A stretch of DNA of 64,000 nucleotides from assembly GCF_028294535.1 (NCBI RefSeq), contig NZ_JAQBIE010000002.1, positions 62,001 through 126,000 on the forward strand, given 5' to 3'. The translations under genes and the position numbers were made by a program. This document shows, piece by piece, positions 34,322-43,113 of this stretch. Numbering within the stretch: the first letter of the stretch is position 1; each line of letters starts with the position of its first letter. The notes beneath the pieces were generated by a model. It searched no databases and was not told the DNA's origin. It saw only the letters and a program-made list of their open reading frames with translations. This DNA is from Paracoccus onchidii (lineage in GTDB: Bacteria; Pseudomonadota; Alphaproteobacteria; Rhodobacterales; Rhodobacteraceae).

Positions 34322-35584
34322 ATGGCAGACGCGTTCGATCTGATTGTCCTGGGAGGAGGACCGGCAGGGGCCGTTTCCGCCTGGCTGGCCGCGCGCGATG
34401 GCCTGCGGGTTGCACTCATCGATCCTTGCTGCACCGCGGCCCGCCTCGAAGGGCTAAGTCCGCGACTGCATCACTGGTTGGGCAAACAAGGGCTGTTGAA
34501 AGGCTTTGATGGCATCTTTGGCCCGCTGCGCAGGCGCGTCGACTGGGCGGGAATCAGCGATACCAACAGCGAATATGTCGTCGAACGCGACAAGTTGGAT
34601 GCGCATTTGCGCGCAGCTGCACGCCGGGCCGGTGCCCAACTGCGGCACGGCAGCGGCACACCCGTTGACGGCGGAGCGATCCTGTCATCCGGGCATCACC
34701 TGCAAGCACCAATGGTGATCGACGCCCGGGGGCGCAAATCGGGACATCACAGCAGTATTCGTGCCGCCGCCACCCTGGCCATTTGCGGCTGGATGGCCGG
34801 CGCCGAAATTGACGCCGGCATATCCATCACCGCCATTTCAACAGGATGGGTCTGGCGCGTTGCCTTGCCCGATGGGCGCATCTGGGTGCAGGCAATCATG
34901 GATGCCACTGGTCACGGCAGCCCGGCCATGCGGCTGCATGATGCCCTGTCCCGCGCCGAACCCAGCCTGACCAGCGCCAGGCCAGTCGGCCAGGTCAATG
35001 TGCGGGCCGCGCAACCACGCCTGCCCGCTCCATTGCGGGATCTGACCGTGCTGCCGGTCGGTGATGCGCTTGCGGCCATGGATCCCTTGTCGGGCCACGG
35101 ACAGTTCTGGGCGGTTTCCAGCGCGCTTGCTGTCGCGGCCGTGCGCCGCAGCCTGGCCGCCTGCCCCGGTCAGGACACAAACGCCATGTCGCTGCAATTC
35201 CTGAACACTCGCGCCGTGGGCACCAGCCTGCATCAGGCGCGCGTGGGCCGTGATTTCCTGCGGCTGGAGCAGCGGTTTTCCAAACATCCCTTCTGGCAGA
35301 GACGGACCGGATTTCCAGATAATGAAACCAGCATCGCCGCGCCCGAGGAAATCACGGTCGGTCAGTCGATCGTTGTCGAAAACGGTCAACTGGCGCGCCG
35401 GGACATCCTGTTGACCCCGCGTTCGCCCGACGGGGTCGCGTGGTTTGGACCGGTGCCTGCGGTCGAGGCATGGCAGATACATCAGACCGATGGCCTTCGC
35501 GGCCTGCAGCAGCGTTGGGGCCAATGGGATCAACACATCCAAAAGGCCCTGCTCCTCGAGGAAACCCCTGCGTTTTCGTCATGA
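34322..35584 (+). CDS. qhpG: FAD-dependent tryptophan monooxygenase for CTQ formation
   Basis: The 420-aa protein has the FAD-binding start IVLGGGPAGAVSAWLAAR, a YVVERDKLDAHLR segment and a GDALAAMDPLSGHG motif of the tryptophan-halogenase/PHBH-like flavin monooxygenases. In the P. denitrificans pathway QhpG adds both oxygens to the gamma-subunit tryptophan, making the quinone of CTQ. It is transcribed away from qhpA, with the shared operator-like element between them. It ends 27 bases before the convergent arylsulfatase gene. There is no signal peptide, in line with action on QhpC before export. Confidence 0.87.
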   Translation: MADAFDLIVLGGGPAGAVSAWLAARDGLRVALIDPCCTAARLEGLSPRLHHWLGKQGLLKGFDGIFGPLRRRVDWAGISDTNSEYVVERDKLDAHLRAAARRAGAQLRHGSGTPVDGGAILSSGHHLQAPMVIDARGRKSGHHSSIRAAATLAICGWMAGAEIDAGISITAISTGWVWRVALPDGRIWVQAIMDATGHGSPAMRLHDALSRAEPSLTSARPVGQVNVRAAQPRLPAPLRDLTVLPVGDALAAMDPLSGHGQFWAVSSALAVAAVRRSLAACPGQDTNAMSLQFLNTRAVGTSLHQARVGRDFLRLEQRFSKHPFWQRRTGFPDNETSIAAPEEITVGQSIVVENGQLARRDILLTPRSPDGVAWFGPVPAVEAWQIHQTDGLRGLQQRWGQWDQHIQKALLLEETPAFSS

Positions 35585-35611
35585 GGCACATGACCGCGGA
35601 AATGGACGCGT

Positions 35612-37969
35612 TCAGGGTTGCTGCAGATCGATCACGATATCACGGATCGTACCGGTGAAGCGGGTCTGGTCGCGACCGATCCCGATCCCCTCGGCAACGG
35701 GTGTCTGGTTATCCAACCCGACATCGGCTGTTTCATCAGCCGAAAAGATCAGTGGCTGTGTCTTGTCGATCCGTCCCTTCGCCAGCGAGATGCCATCAAC
35801 AGACAAAATCGCATCGCCGCCCTTGCCAAGCCCATCGCCGTCATAATCGAACTGCACCACGATTTCGGCGGGCCCGGCAGACAGCGGATCCACCGCCTCG
35901 ATGGTATATCGATCAAGACCCAACCAGTTATACGTGTATATCGGCCGTCCCTCGTCCATATAAAGCGACCAACCGCCGAAACGTCCGCCCTGGGCGATGA
36001 TGACGCCCTGTGCGCCACCTTCGGGAATGTCGACATTCGCCGTCAGCGTCATCGAGCTGTTCTTGATATTGATGAAGGTGTTTTCAAGCATTCCGTCCAT
36101 GCCGGGATAAAGCGTCAATGAGCTTCGTCCCTTCATCAGATCGAGGCGTCCGGCCAGGGCGGGATTGGCGCGTTCGACGGTGCGGTCATCAATTGGCAGC
36201 ACGTGATACTTGCGCGCTTCTTCCATGAACACGCTTTCAAGTTCTGCAAGTTTCTCGGGGTGCTGAGCCGACAGATCACGGCTGAGGCTAAAGTCGCGGC
36301 GCGTGTCGAAAAGCTGCCACTGGTCTTGATCCAGCGGCCGTTGCTGACCGGTTTCCCAAGGGGCGCGGTGAAGCGTCCGCGCAAACCATCCATCACGATA
36401 AATGGCGCGGTTGCCGAACATTTCGAAATACTGGGTCGTGTGACGCTCGGGTGCGGCCTCGTCATTGAAACTGTATAGAAAGCTGGTGCCTTCGATCGGT
36501 ATCTGCGGAGTTCCGTTGACCACTTTGGGTTCTGGCAGACCCGTCGCCTCGAGGATGGTCGGAGCGACATCTATCACATGTGTGAATTGCCTGCGCATTC
36601 CCCCCGCATCAATGCCGTCGGGCCAGTGAACAACCATACCGTTGCGGGTGCCGCCGAAATCGGATGCCACCTGCTTGGTCCAGGCAAAGGGGGCATCAAA
36701 GGCAACCGCCCACCCCGCCGCCATATGTGGAAAGGTGAAGGGACCGCCCCATTCATCGATCAGGGGCAATAGGTCCTCGACGCTTTCCGTGACCTGGTTG
36801 AAATAGGTCATTTCGTTGAACATGCCGACAAAGCCACCCTCGGCGCTGGTGCCGTTGTCACCGGCAATATAGAAGATCAGGGTATTGTCCAGCTCGCCAA
36901 TATCGCGCAGCGCATCCACGACCCGCCCGACCTGATCGTCGGTATGTGACAGGAAACCGGCGAAAACCTCGGCCTGCCGCGCAAACAGGCGGCGCGAGTT
37001 GTCGTCAAGATCCTCCCATGCGCTCAGATCCTCGGGGCGTGGGGGCAATTCGGTTCCGGCGGGGACAATGCCGGCCTCGACTTGTCGCGCGACGGTTTCA
37101 ACACGCACGGCGTCCCAACCGTGGTCGAACTGCCCCGCATAGCGATCCGCCCAGTCTTTCGGAACATGGTGCGGAGCGTGCACGGCGCCGGTCGCAAAAT
37201 ACATGAAAAACGGCTTGTCAGGGGTCAGGGATTGCTGCGCCTTGACCCACTGGATCGCCTGATTGGTCATATCGACCGTAAAGTGATAACCCTCGAATTG
37301 CGGAGGCGTCACCTTGGTCACACCATCATAAACCAGCGGATACCATTGATCCGTTTCACCACCTATAAAGCCGTAGAACTTGTCAAATCCCTGATGTGTC
37401 GGCCAACGGTCGAAAGGGCCTGACACGCTGGTCTCCCAAGGCGCGGTCTCGTGCCATTTGCCAAAAGCACCGGTGCTGTAACCGTTCAACCGCAATGTCT
37501 GGGCGATCGGTGCAACGCCATTTGGCAATCGACCGGTATTACCGGGAAATGCCGTCGCGGTTTCCATGATCGATCCGGTATTCGTCGTATGGTGATTGCG
37601 CCCGGTTTTCAACGCGTTGCGGGTTGGCGAACAAAGCGCCGTCGTATGAAAGTTCGTATAGCGCACCCCTTCGGCCGCCAAAGCGTCCAATGTCGGCGTG
37701 GCGATCGGCCCGCCAAATGCACTGGGACCGCCAAACCCGATATCGTCAATCAGGATAATAACGACATTCGGCGCACCTTCCGGGGCAGTCACTTCGAACT
37801 GGACGGGGGGCGTTGCATCGCGGGCGTCAAGTTGATCGTATCGCGGCGGGTCAGGCTCGGCGATGGGCAGGATGGTTCGGTCGGGCTGGCCGTTGCCGGC
37901 ACCGGCTATAGCCGCGAAGACCAGAAACCCCGTTAGAAATATGGCAGAACCTTTACCGTCAATTTTCAT
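35612..37969 (-). CDS. exported arylsulfatase with CSPTR formylglycine motif
   Basis: The 785-aa protein starts after AAGGAGAAGG and has an N-terminal hydrophobic signal to about residue 27. VVIILIDDIGFG marks the calcium-binding aspartates, and Cys113 in ALCSPTRNALKTGR is the residue to be turned into formylglycine. GKWHE, HAPHHVP and GDNGTS are further sulfatase active-site motifs. The last about 150 residues form a beta-rich C-terminal domain. It should hydrolyse sulfate esters in the periplasm or outside the cell. The formylglycine-generating enzyme needed to activate it is encoded about 20 kb away. The natural substrate is unknown. Confidence 0.92.
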   Translation of the reverse strand: MKIDGKGSAIFLTGFLVFAAIAGAGNGQPDRTILPIAEPDPPRYDQLDARDATPPVQFEVTAPEGAPNVVIILIDDIGFGGPSAFGGPIATPTLDALAAEGVRYTNFHTTALCSPTRNALKTGRNHHTTNTGSIMETATAFPGNTGRLPNGVAPIAQTLRLNGYSTGAFGKWHETAPWETSVSGPFDRWPTHQGFDKFYGFIGGETDQWYPLVYDGVTKVTPPQFEGYHFTVDMTNQAIQWVKAQQSLTPDKPFFMYFATGAVHAPHHVPKDWADRYAGQFDHGWDAVRVETVARQVEAGIVPAGTELPPRPEDLSAWEDLDDNSRRLFARQAEVFAGFLSHTDDQVGRVVDALRDIGELDNTLIFYIAGDNGTSAEGGFVGMFNEMTYFNQVTESVEDLLPLIDEWGGPFTFPHMAAGWAVAFDAPFAWTKQVASDFGGTRNGMVVHWPDGIDAGGMRRQFTHVIDVAPTILEATGLPEPKVVNGTPQIPIEGTSFLYSFNDEAAPERHTTQYFEMFGNRAIYRDGWFARTLHRAPWETGQQRPLDQDQWQLFDTRRDFSLSRDLSAQHPEKLAELESVFMEEARKYHVLPIDDRTVERANPALAGRLDLMKGRSSLTLYPGMDGMLENTFINIKNSSMTLTANVDIPEGGAQGVIIAQGGRFGGWSLYMDEGRPIYTYNWLGLDRYTIEAVDPLSAGPAEIVVQFDYDGDGLGKGGDAILSVDGISLAKGRIDKTQPLIFSADETADVGLDNQTPVAEGIGIGRDQTRFTGTIRDIVIDLQQP

Positions 37970-38178
37970 GATCCTTCTCCTTGTCATGGCATCCACGCGG
38001 CCCGCCGCACCCAAAGGCACGATGGAAGTTCAACAAGAAATTCAAAGATGCAGTCAGCTTAGCGCGAAACCTGTCGTTTACGAACACCCAATTCACACCT
38101 ATCCGTCCCGCCGGCCCCGCGCTTGACAAGTGGCGCGGCGGATGGGCTTTTTCGGAATGGGCTGGCAGGGCGGCAGGA

Positions 38179-39183
38179 ATGAAACGCAAAAGAGTTACAT
38201 TGGAACAGGTTGCGCGCGCGGCGGGGGTTTCGCGCGCGACCGTTTCGCTGGTGGTGCGGAAATCGCCGCTTGTGGCGGAAGCGACCCGTGAAAAGGTCGA
38301 ATGCGTCATGGCCGACATGGATTATGTGCGCGATCTGGGGGCCGCGCGGATGCGCAGCAATCTCAGCCGCACTGTCGGGGTCATCGTCCCCAATCTGGTC
38401 AACAGCTTCTTTACCGAATTTCTAGCCGGTGTCGAAACCGTCATGGGCGAAGAAGATCGCGTCGTTTTGCTTGCCAACAGCCAGGATGATTCCGCGCGCC
38501 AGGACACGATCCTGCAACGGTTCCGGGGCCATGGGGTTGATGGGGTCATTCTCTGCCCTGCTGCGGGCACAGCCGAAGACCTGCCCCGCCGCATGCGCGA
38601 ATGGGAATTGCCGCTGGTGCAATCACTGCGCGAAATCTCTGCTGGCAGCAGCGATTATGCCGGTGCCGACTATATCGAAGGCACCAGACTTGCGGTCCGG
38701 CACCTGGTCGATCAAGGTCATCGGCGCATTGCCTTTCTGTCTGACAAAACCGCAACATCCGCACGCAGTGAACGATTGGCCGGCTTCAACGCCGCGCTGA
38801 TCGAAACCCACGCCGAAAACGCAGGCACGGTCGAAACCGAACTGACCTGGTGTGGTGCCATGCAAACCGCGCGGGACGTTCTGGCGCTGCCGGCGGCACC
38901 GACCGCAATTCTGTGTTTCAACGACATTCTGGCCGCAGGACTGATGTCCGGCTTGCGCCAGAACGGTGTCGAACCCGGCGTCGATCTTGCGGTCATGGGG
39001 CTGGATGATTTGCCCTTGGCGCAACTGACGCATCCCGCGCTCAGCAGCATCGCCATGATGCCCGATCAAATCGGCATGGCAGCGGCCCGTCAACTTGCGC
39101 GAAGACTGGCGCAACCTGATGCGGAAATATCCCGCACCATCATCACGCCACGCATCGTGATCCGGTCCAGCACCGGTTGTTGA
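38179..39183 (+). CDS. LacI-family transcriptional repressor
   Basis: The 334-aa protein starts [30 protein letters not shown], with the LacI helix-turn-helix and hinge in the first 60 residues. A periplasmic-binding-type sensor domain follows (VGVIVPNLVNSFFTEF, GVDGVILCPA, VMGLDDLPLAQ). The long lead in the same frame upstream is not family-like, and a GGCAGGA site precedes this ATG. A near-perfect AACGTT-centred palindrome lies just after the gene, before the dehydrogenase gene, and is its probable operator. It likely senses a sugar acid or its keto derivative. Confidence 0.88.
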   Translation: MKRKRVTLEQVARAAGVSRATVSLVVRKSPLVAEATREKVECVMADMDYVRDLGAARMRSNLSRTVGVIVPNLVNSFFTEFLAGVETVMGEEDRVVLLANSQDDSARQDTILQRFRGHGVDGVILCPAAGTAEDLPRRMREWELPLVQSLREISAGSSDYAGADYIEGTRLAVRHLVDQGHRRIAFLSDKTATSARSERLAGFNAALIETHAENAGTVETELTWCGAMQTARDVLALPAAPTAILCFNDILAAGLMSGLRQNGVEPGVDLAVMGLDDLPLAQLTHPALSSIAMMPDQIGMAAARQLARRLAQPDAEISRTIITPRIVIRSSTGC

Positions 39184-39200
39184 CTTGAATGCCGCAGCTA

Positions 39201-39216
39201 TTTAGAACGTTCCAAA
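39201..39216. promoter_or_regulatory. candidate LacI-family operator before the dehydrogenase-kdgK genes
   Basis: TTTAGAACGTTCCAAA is a 16-bp palindrome with one mismatched pair and the central CG expected for LacI-family sites. It lies 25 bases before the dehydrogenase ATG and 18 bases after the LacI stop. Confidence 0.6.
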
Positions 39217-39240
39217 TCATCACCCGAGGTCCTTTCCAAC

Positions 39241-40161
39241 ATGAGCCGTAAAACCGTTCTTCAACTGGCTTCGCTAGAGCCATCCGATATGCAAACGCAG
39301 TTGATGGACAACTATGAGGTGCTTACCGATATCGATGCCGCATCCCATGCCGAGATCGTGGTAACGGCCGGAAATGTCGGTTTGTCGGGCGCGGCAATGG
39401 CCAGGTTGCCGGCGCTGAAGTTGATTGCGGTGAACGGGGTGGGCGTCGATGCCGTCGACCTGCCCGAAGCCGCAAGACGCGGCATCGCCGTCACCACCAC
39501 GCCCGATGTGCTGTCACTGGCCGTCGCGGAAATGGCCCTGGCTCTGGCGCTGGACGCCGGACGGCGAATGTCCGAAGGCGACCGCTTTGTCCGCGAAGGC
39601 AACTGGGCCACAAAGGGGAAGCTGGGCCTGGGCAATTCGGTGCTGACAAGACGCGCCGGGATATTGGGGTATGGCCGTATCGGGCGTAGTCTGGCCGACC
39701 TTTTGCGGGGCCTTGGGATGCAAGTCACCTATACCGCACGCAGCAGAAAACATGACAGCCTTGACAGCTTTGCCGCCGATCCCGTCACGCTTGCGGCAGA
39801 ATGCGAATTGCTTTTCGTGACCGCTGCCGGTGGATCGGACAACAAGGGGCTGGTCAATGCCGAGGTCTTGCGTGCGCTTGGGCCCGACGGCATTGTCATC
39901 AATGTTGCACGCGGCCCGGTTGTCGAAACGCAGGCACTGGCCGACGCGCTGAGCACGGGCATGATCGCCGCCGCCGGGCTTGACGTGTTCGACGACGAAC
40001 CGAATGTCCCGCAATCCTTGCTGAATGCGCCGAATTGTGTGCTGACACCGCATATCGCCTCGGCCACGGTTCAGGCCCGGCGTGCCATGGCACAGCTGGT
40101 TCTGGACAATATCGCGGCCCATGTCGCCCAAAAGCCCCTGCCCACACCTTACAAGGATTGA
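39241..40161 (+). CDS. D-isomer-specific 2-hydroxyacid dehydrogenase (2-ketoaldonate/glyoxylate reductase-like)
   Basis: The 306-aa protein has the NAD(P)-binding motif GILGYGRIGRSLADLLRGLG and the catalytic Arg in NVARGPVVE. Glu lies in DVFDDEPNVP and His in LTPHIASAT. It resembles GhrB-type reductases that act on glyoxylate, hydroxypyruvate or 2-keto-sugar acids. It is followed two bases later by KDG kinase and preceded by a LacI repressor and operator, so a 2-keto-sugar-acid substrate is the best inference. Direction of the reaction in the cell is not shown. Confidence 0.85.
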   Translation: MSRKTVLQLASLEPSDMQTQLMDNYEVLTDIDAASHAEIVVTAGNVGLSGAAMARLPALKLIAVNGVGVDAVDLPEAARRGIAVTTTPDVLSLAVAEMALALALDAGRRMSEGDRFVREGNWATKGKLGLGNSVLTRRAGILGYGRIGRSLADLLRGLGMQVTYTARSRKHDSLDSFAADPVTLAAECELLFVTAAGGSDNKGLVNAEVLRALGPDGIVINVARGPVVETQALADALSTGMIAAAGLDVFDDEPNVPQSLLNAPNCVLTPHIASATVQARRAMAQLVLDNIAAHVAQKPLPTPYKD

Positions 40162-40163
40162 AC

Positions 40164-41087
40164 ATGCGTTATCTTTCAATCGGCGAGCCTTTGGTCGAAT
40201 TCAACGCACGCCCCGATGCGGAATCCACCTTCGACCGCCGCGCCGGTGGTGACAGCCTGAACACGGCCATCTACCTGTCACGCCTGTTGGGTGCGGGCGA
40301 AGTCGGCTATCAGTCCTGCCTTGGCGATGATCCTCAGAGCATCTGGCTGCGTGGCATGATCGAGGCCGAGGGCATTGACGTCACCGCGCTGGCAATGCGC
40401 CAGAATGCCCGCCCCGGCCTGTATTTCATCACCACCGATGAACAGGGCGAGCGCAGCTTTACCTATTGGCGCAGTCAGGCACCCTATCGGGATCACTTCA
40501 ACGACCCTGCATCGCTGGCTGCGATCGAGGCCGCGGATGTGTTGTTCCTTTCCGCGATTTCATTGGCCGTATTGCGACCAAGCGGGCGCGCGAACCTGCT
40601 TGCCGCATTGAAAACACGCCGTGAATCCGGGGCGCAAGTCATCTTTGATACCAATTATCGCCCCGTATTGTGGGAAGACGCCAACACCGCCGCGGATTTC
40701 ATTCTTCAGGCTGCCCAGATTTCGACACTGCTTCTGCCATCCTACGACGATCTGACAGCGTGTTTCGGTGCAACCGCTCTCGATCAGGCAATGCAGGACC
40801 TGATGTCACGCACCGAGGCCGAAATCGTGATGACGACCGGGGGCGATGCAGTGTTGCGCCGCGCCGCCGCAAGCGACAGCTATCAACGCCATACCTTGCC
40901 CCCCGCCGTCAAAGCCGTGGACACGACCGGCGCAGGTGACAGCTTCAACGCCGCATATATCGCCGCACGCAGCAAAGGCCTGGCACCAGAGGACGCGATC
41001 GACAAGGCGGCCGCGCTGGCCTCGGTCGTGGTCTGCCATCAGGGCGCCATGATTGCCCGCAATGCGATGCCCGATCTATTTTCCTGA
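40164..41087 (+). CDS. kdgK: 2-keto-3-deoxygluconate kinase (PfkB family)
   Basis: The 307-aa protein has PfkB motifs: GGDSLNTAIYLSRLLG near the start and DTTGAGDSFNAAYIA near residue 255, with the catalytic Asp in GAGD. The segment RPGLYFITTDEQGERSFTYW matches KdgK and distinguishes it from fructokinases and ribokinases. It phosphorylates KDG or a related 2-keto-3-deoxy acid for cleavage by KDPG aldolase, which is not encoded here. The start two bases after the dehydrogenase stop is chosen; the longer frame lies inside that gene. Confidence 0.8.
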   Translation: MRYLSIGEPLVEFNARPDAESTFDRRAGGDSLNTAIYLSRLLGAGEVGYQSCLGDDPQSIWLRGMIEAEGIDVTALAMRQNARPGLYFITTDEQGERSFTYWRSQAPYRDHFNDPASLAAIEAADVLFLSAISLAVLRPSGRANLLAALKTRRESGAQVIFDTNYRPVLWEDANTAADFILQAAQISTLLLPSYDDLTACFGATALDQAMQDLMSRTEAEIVMTTGGDAVLRRAAASDSYQRHTLPPAVKAVDTTGAGDSFNAAYIAARSKGLAPEDAIDKAAALASVVVCHQGAMIARNAMPDLFS

Positions 41088-41108
41088 CAGGACCGCGCCG
41101 CCCATCTT

Positions 41109-41138
41109 CGCCCCCGCTTCACATCCGAAACGGGGGCG
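41109..41138. terminator. terminator-like hairpin between kdgK and the sugar ABC operon
   Basis: CGCCCCCG and CGGGGGCG form an 8-bp stem in the 64-base gap between convergent genes, with a few added TTC/GAA pairs in the loop. A modest T-rich stretch follows on the plus strand. Confidence 0.65.
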
Positions 41139-41151
41139 CGTTCATTTCCGA

Positions 41152-42096
41152 TCAGAACGGGCTGTCGGGAAAGTAGAAATCATCCGCATTCTCGGGCGTC
41201 ACAAGAACCGAGCCGATGATGAAATCACCTGAAACCGGTGCATTCGACACCAGACCGACGGCCGTAACCTCGATCGCGGTCGCGATCATTGATGGCGGAT
41301 AAGTCACGTCAGCAGGGATCATCGCATCGTTATCCTTGACGCGTTTGATCATCTCTTTCATCCCGGCACCGCCCAGAACAAAGTTGATATCTTCGCGCCC
41401 GGCAGCATCGATGGCGCCCAGCACCCCAACCGCCATATCGTCATCTGACGCCCAAACCGCATCAATTTCCGGATACTTAGACAGGAAATCCTGCATCACC
41501 GTAAAGGCGTCATCGCGGTTCCAGTTGCCATGCTCCATACCCAGGATTTCGATTCCGGATCCTTCGATCGCCTGCTGGAACCCTTCGACCCGCTCATTGT
41601 CGATCGTTGTGGGAATACCGCGCAGCACCACGATCTTGCCTCCATCCGGCAGCGCCTGGGCCATGTATTCACCCGACACGCGCCCGAAACCGGGATTGTC
41701 GCCCGCAACATACAGATCCTCGATCCCTTCGACCGACAGGCCGCGATCGACAACGGTAACCCATGCACCTGATTGCTTGACGTTCTGAACCGGGCCGGTC
41801 AGCGGCTCTGATTCAAAAGGAAGAACGACAAGTGCGTCGATATTGCGGGTCGCGACCATATCCTCGATATCGTTCACCTGCTTTGACGGATCCGACGCCG
41901 TGGCAAGCACGAAATCAAGCTGAGGATAGGCCGCGTCCAGGCGGTCGACCGCTTCTTGCGCGAAATAGTTCATCCCTCCGGCCCAGCCATGGGTCGCAGC
42001 GGGAATCGAGACCCCGATCACCTTGGTGTCATCCTGCGCAAAGGCCGGGGCCGACAGGGCGACCGCAACCGCAAGTCCGGATACGAAATGTTTCAT
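41152..42096 (-). CDS. periplasmic sugar-binding protein of an ABC transporter
   Basis: The 314-aa protein has a Sec signal ending PAFAQD near residue 22. Its type I periplasmic-binding fold shows GVSIPAATHGWAGGM, NIDALVVLPFESEP, VVDRGLSVEG and AVWASDDDMAVG. The DDDMA distal motif and ribose-binding-like layout fit a pentose or hexose ligand. It is the last gene of the LacI-xylA operon, 30 bases after the permease. The ligand is probably an aldose converted by the isomerase encoded in the same operon. Confidence 0.88.
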   Translation of the reverse strand: MKHFVSGLAVAVALSAPAFAQDDTKVIGVSIPAATHGWAGGMNYFAQEAVDRLDAAYPQLDFVLATASDPSKQVNDIEDMVATRNIDALVVLPFESEPLTGPVQNVKQSGAWVTVVDRGLSVEGIEDLYVAGDNPGFGRVSGEYMAQALPDGGKIVVLRGIPTTIDNERVEGFQQAIEGSGIEILGMEHGNWNRDDAFTVMQDFLSKYPEIDAVWASDDDMAVGVLGAIDAAGREDINFVLGGAGMKEMIKRVKDNDAMIPADVTYPPSMIATAIEVTAVGLVSNAPVSGDFIIGSVLVTPENADDFYFPDSPF

Positions 42097-42126
42097 GTTA
42101 ACCTCCCATTTATATCGGCCGCGACC

Positions 42127-43113
42127 CTAGCCGTCAGCCTTGCTTTCACGCTGCAAGACAACAGCGAGAACGATGATGGCCCCCTGAATGGCACCGTTCA
42201 GATAGGGCGATACGAAATCCGTCAAATTCAGGATATTGCCGATCAGCGACAGGATCAGAACACCTATCACGGTCCCCCAGACGCGGCCGAACCCGCCCTT
42301 GAGGACAGTTCCTCCGATGATCACTGCGGCAATTGCCTCCAACTCCCATAACACGCCGGTCGCCGAAGACGCCGAGCCGAGGCGCGGCACATACATGATG
42401 GTCGCGACGCCCACCAACATGCCCAACGCCGCATAGGTCATCAGCCGCACATGTCCGACGCGAACACTGGAATAGCGCGCCACCTGGTCATTGGATCCTA
42501 TCGCGGCGCAGTGGCGACCGAATGCGGTTGAACGCATCACGATTTCCCCAATGATAACAACCAGCGCGAATACGATAATGGGCCAGCTGATGCCGAACAC
42601 CCCGCCGTAATAAACCGGTTGGTAAAAGCTGCGCAGCGTGAAATCCAGCGACAGCGTGCCACCATCGGCCAGCCATGTCACCAGACTGCGATAAATGCCC
42701 ATCGACCCCAATGTCACGATGAAAGGTTCGATCCCAAGCCGGGTGATCAACAATCCATTCAACAGGCCCGCACCCAGACCCGCGATCAATGCGGTCGCCA
42801 TGCCCAGCAGGACCACCGGAATCCCGACGCCAAGCCCGGGCAGCGCCTTGTTCATCATCAGGATCATCAGGCCGGCGATAAATGCCGCCATTGATCCGAC
42901 CGAAAGATCCAGCCCGCCGGCCGTGATCACAAAAGTCATACCGACGGCAATGATCCCGATAAAAGCCGAGCGCGCCAAGACATTTGTCAGGTTGTCCCAA
43001 CCCAGAAAGTTCGGGTTCAACAAGGCACCCGCCACGAGAAGCGCGATCAATCCCAGAACCGGGCCGACCACCGTCATGGACAGGCGTCGATCTGTGCGGA
43101 TGATGGCATTCAT
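42127..43113 (-). CDS. sugar ABC transporter permease (RbsC-like)
   Basis: The 328-aa membrane protein has about eight helices and the family signatures ITAGGLDLSVGSMAAFIAG near residue 65 and AAVIGGTVLKGGFGRVWGT near residue 265. It is of RbsC length and forms the channel of the importer. Its start overlaps the ATPase stop by four bases (ATGA). Confidence 0.9.
   Translation of the reverse strand: MNAIIRTDRRLSMTVVGPVLGLIALLVAGALLNPNFLGWDNLTNVLARSAFIGIIAVGMTFVITAGGLDLSVGSMAAFIAGLMILMMNKALPGLGVGIPVVLLGMATALIAGLGAGLLNGLLITRLGIEPFIVTLGSMGIYRSLVTWLADGGTLSLDFTLRSFYQPVYYGGVFGISWPIIVFALVVIIGEIVMRSTAFGRHCAAIGSNDQVARYSSVRVGHVRLMTYAALGMLVGVATIMYVPRLGSASSATGVLWELEAIAAVIIGGTVLKGGFGRVWGTVIGVLILSLIGNILNLTDFVSPYLNGAIQGAIIVLAVVLQRESKADG

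Noticed and set aside
26382..35584. Bacteriocin or sactipeptide-type RiPP cluster (radical SAM, protease, ABC exporter, small Cys-rich peptide)
   Set aside because: The small peptide carries the exact gamma-subunit crosslink residues, and diheme and beta-propeller subunits are encoded alongside, so it is an amine dehydrogenase locus.
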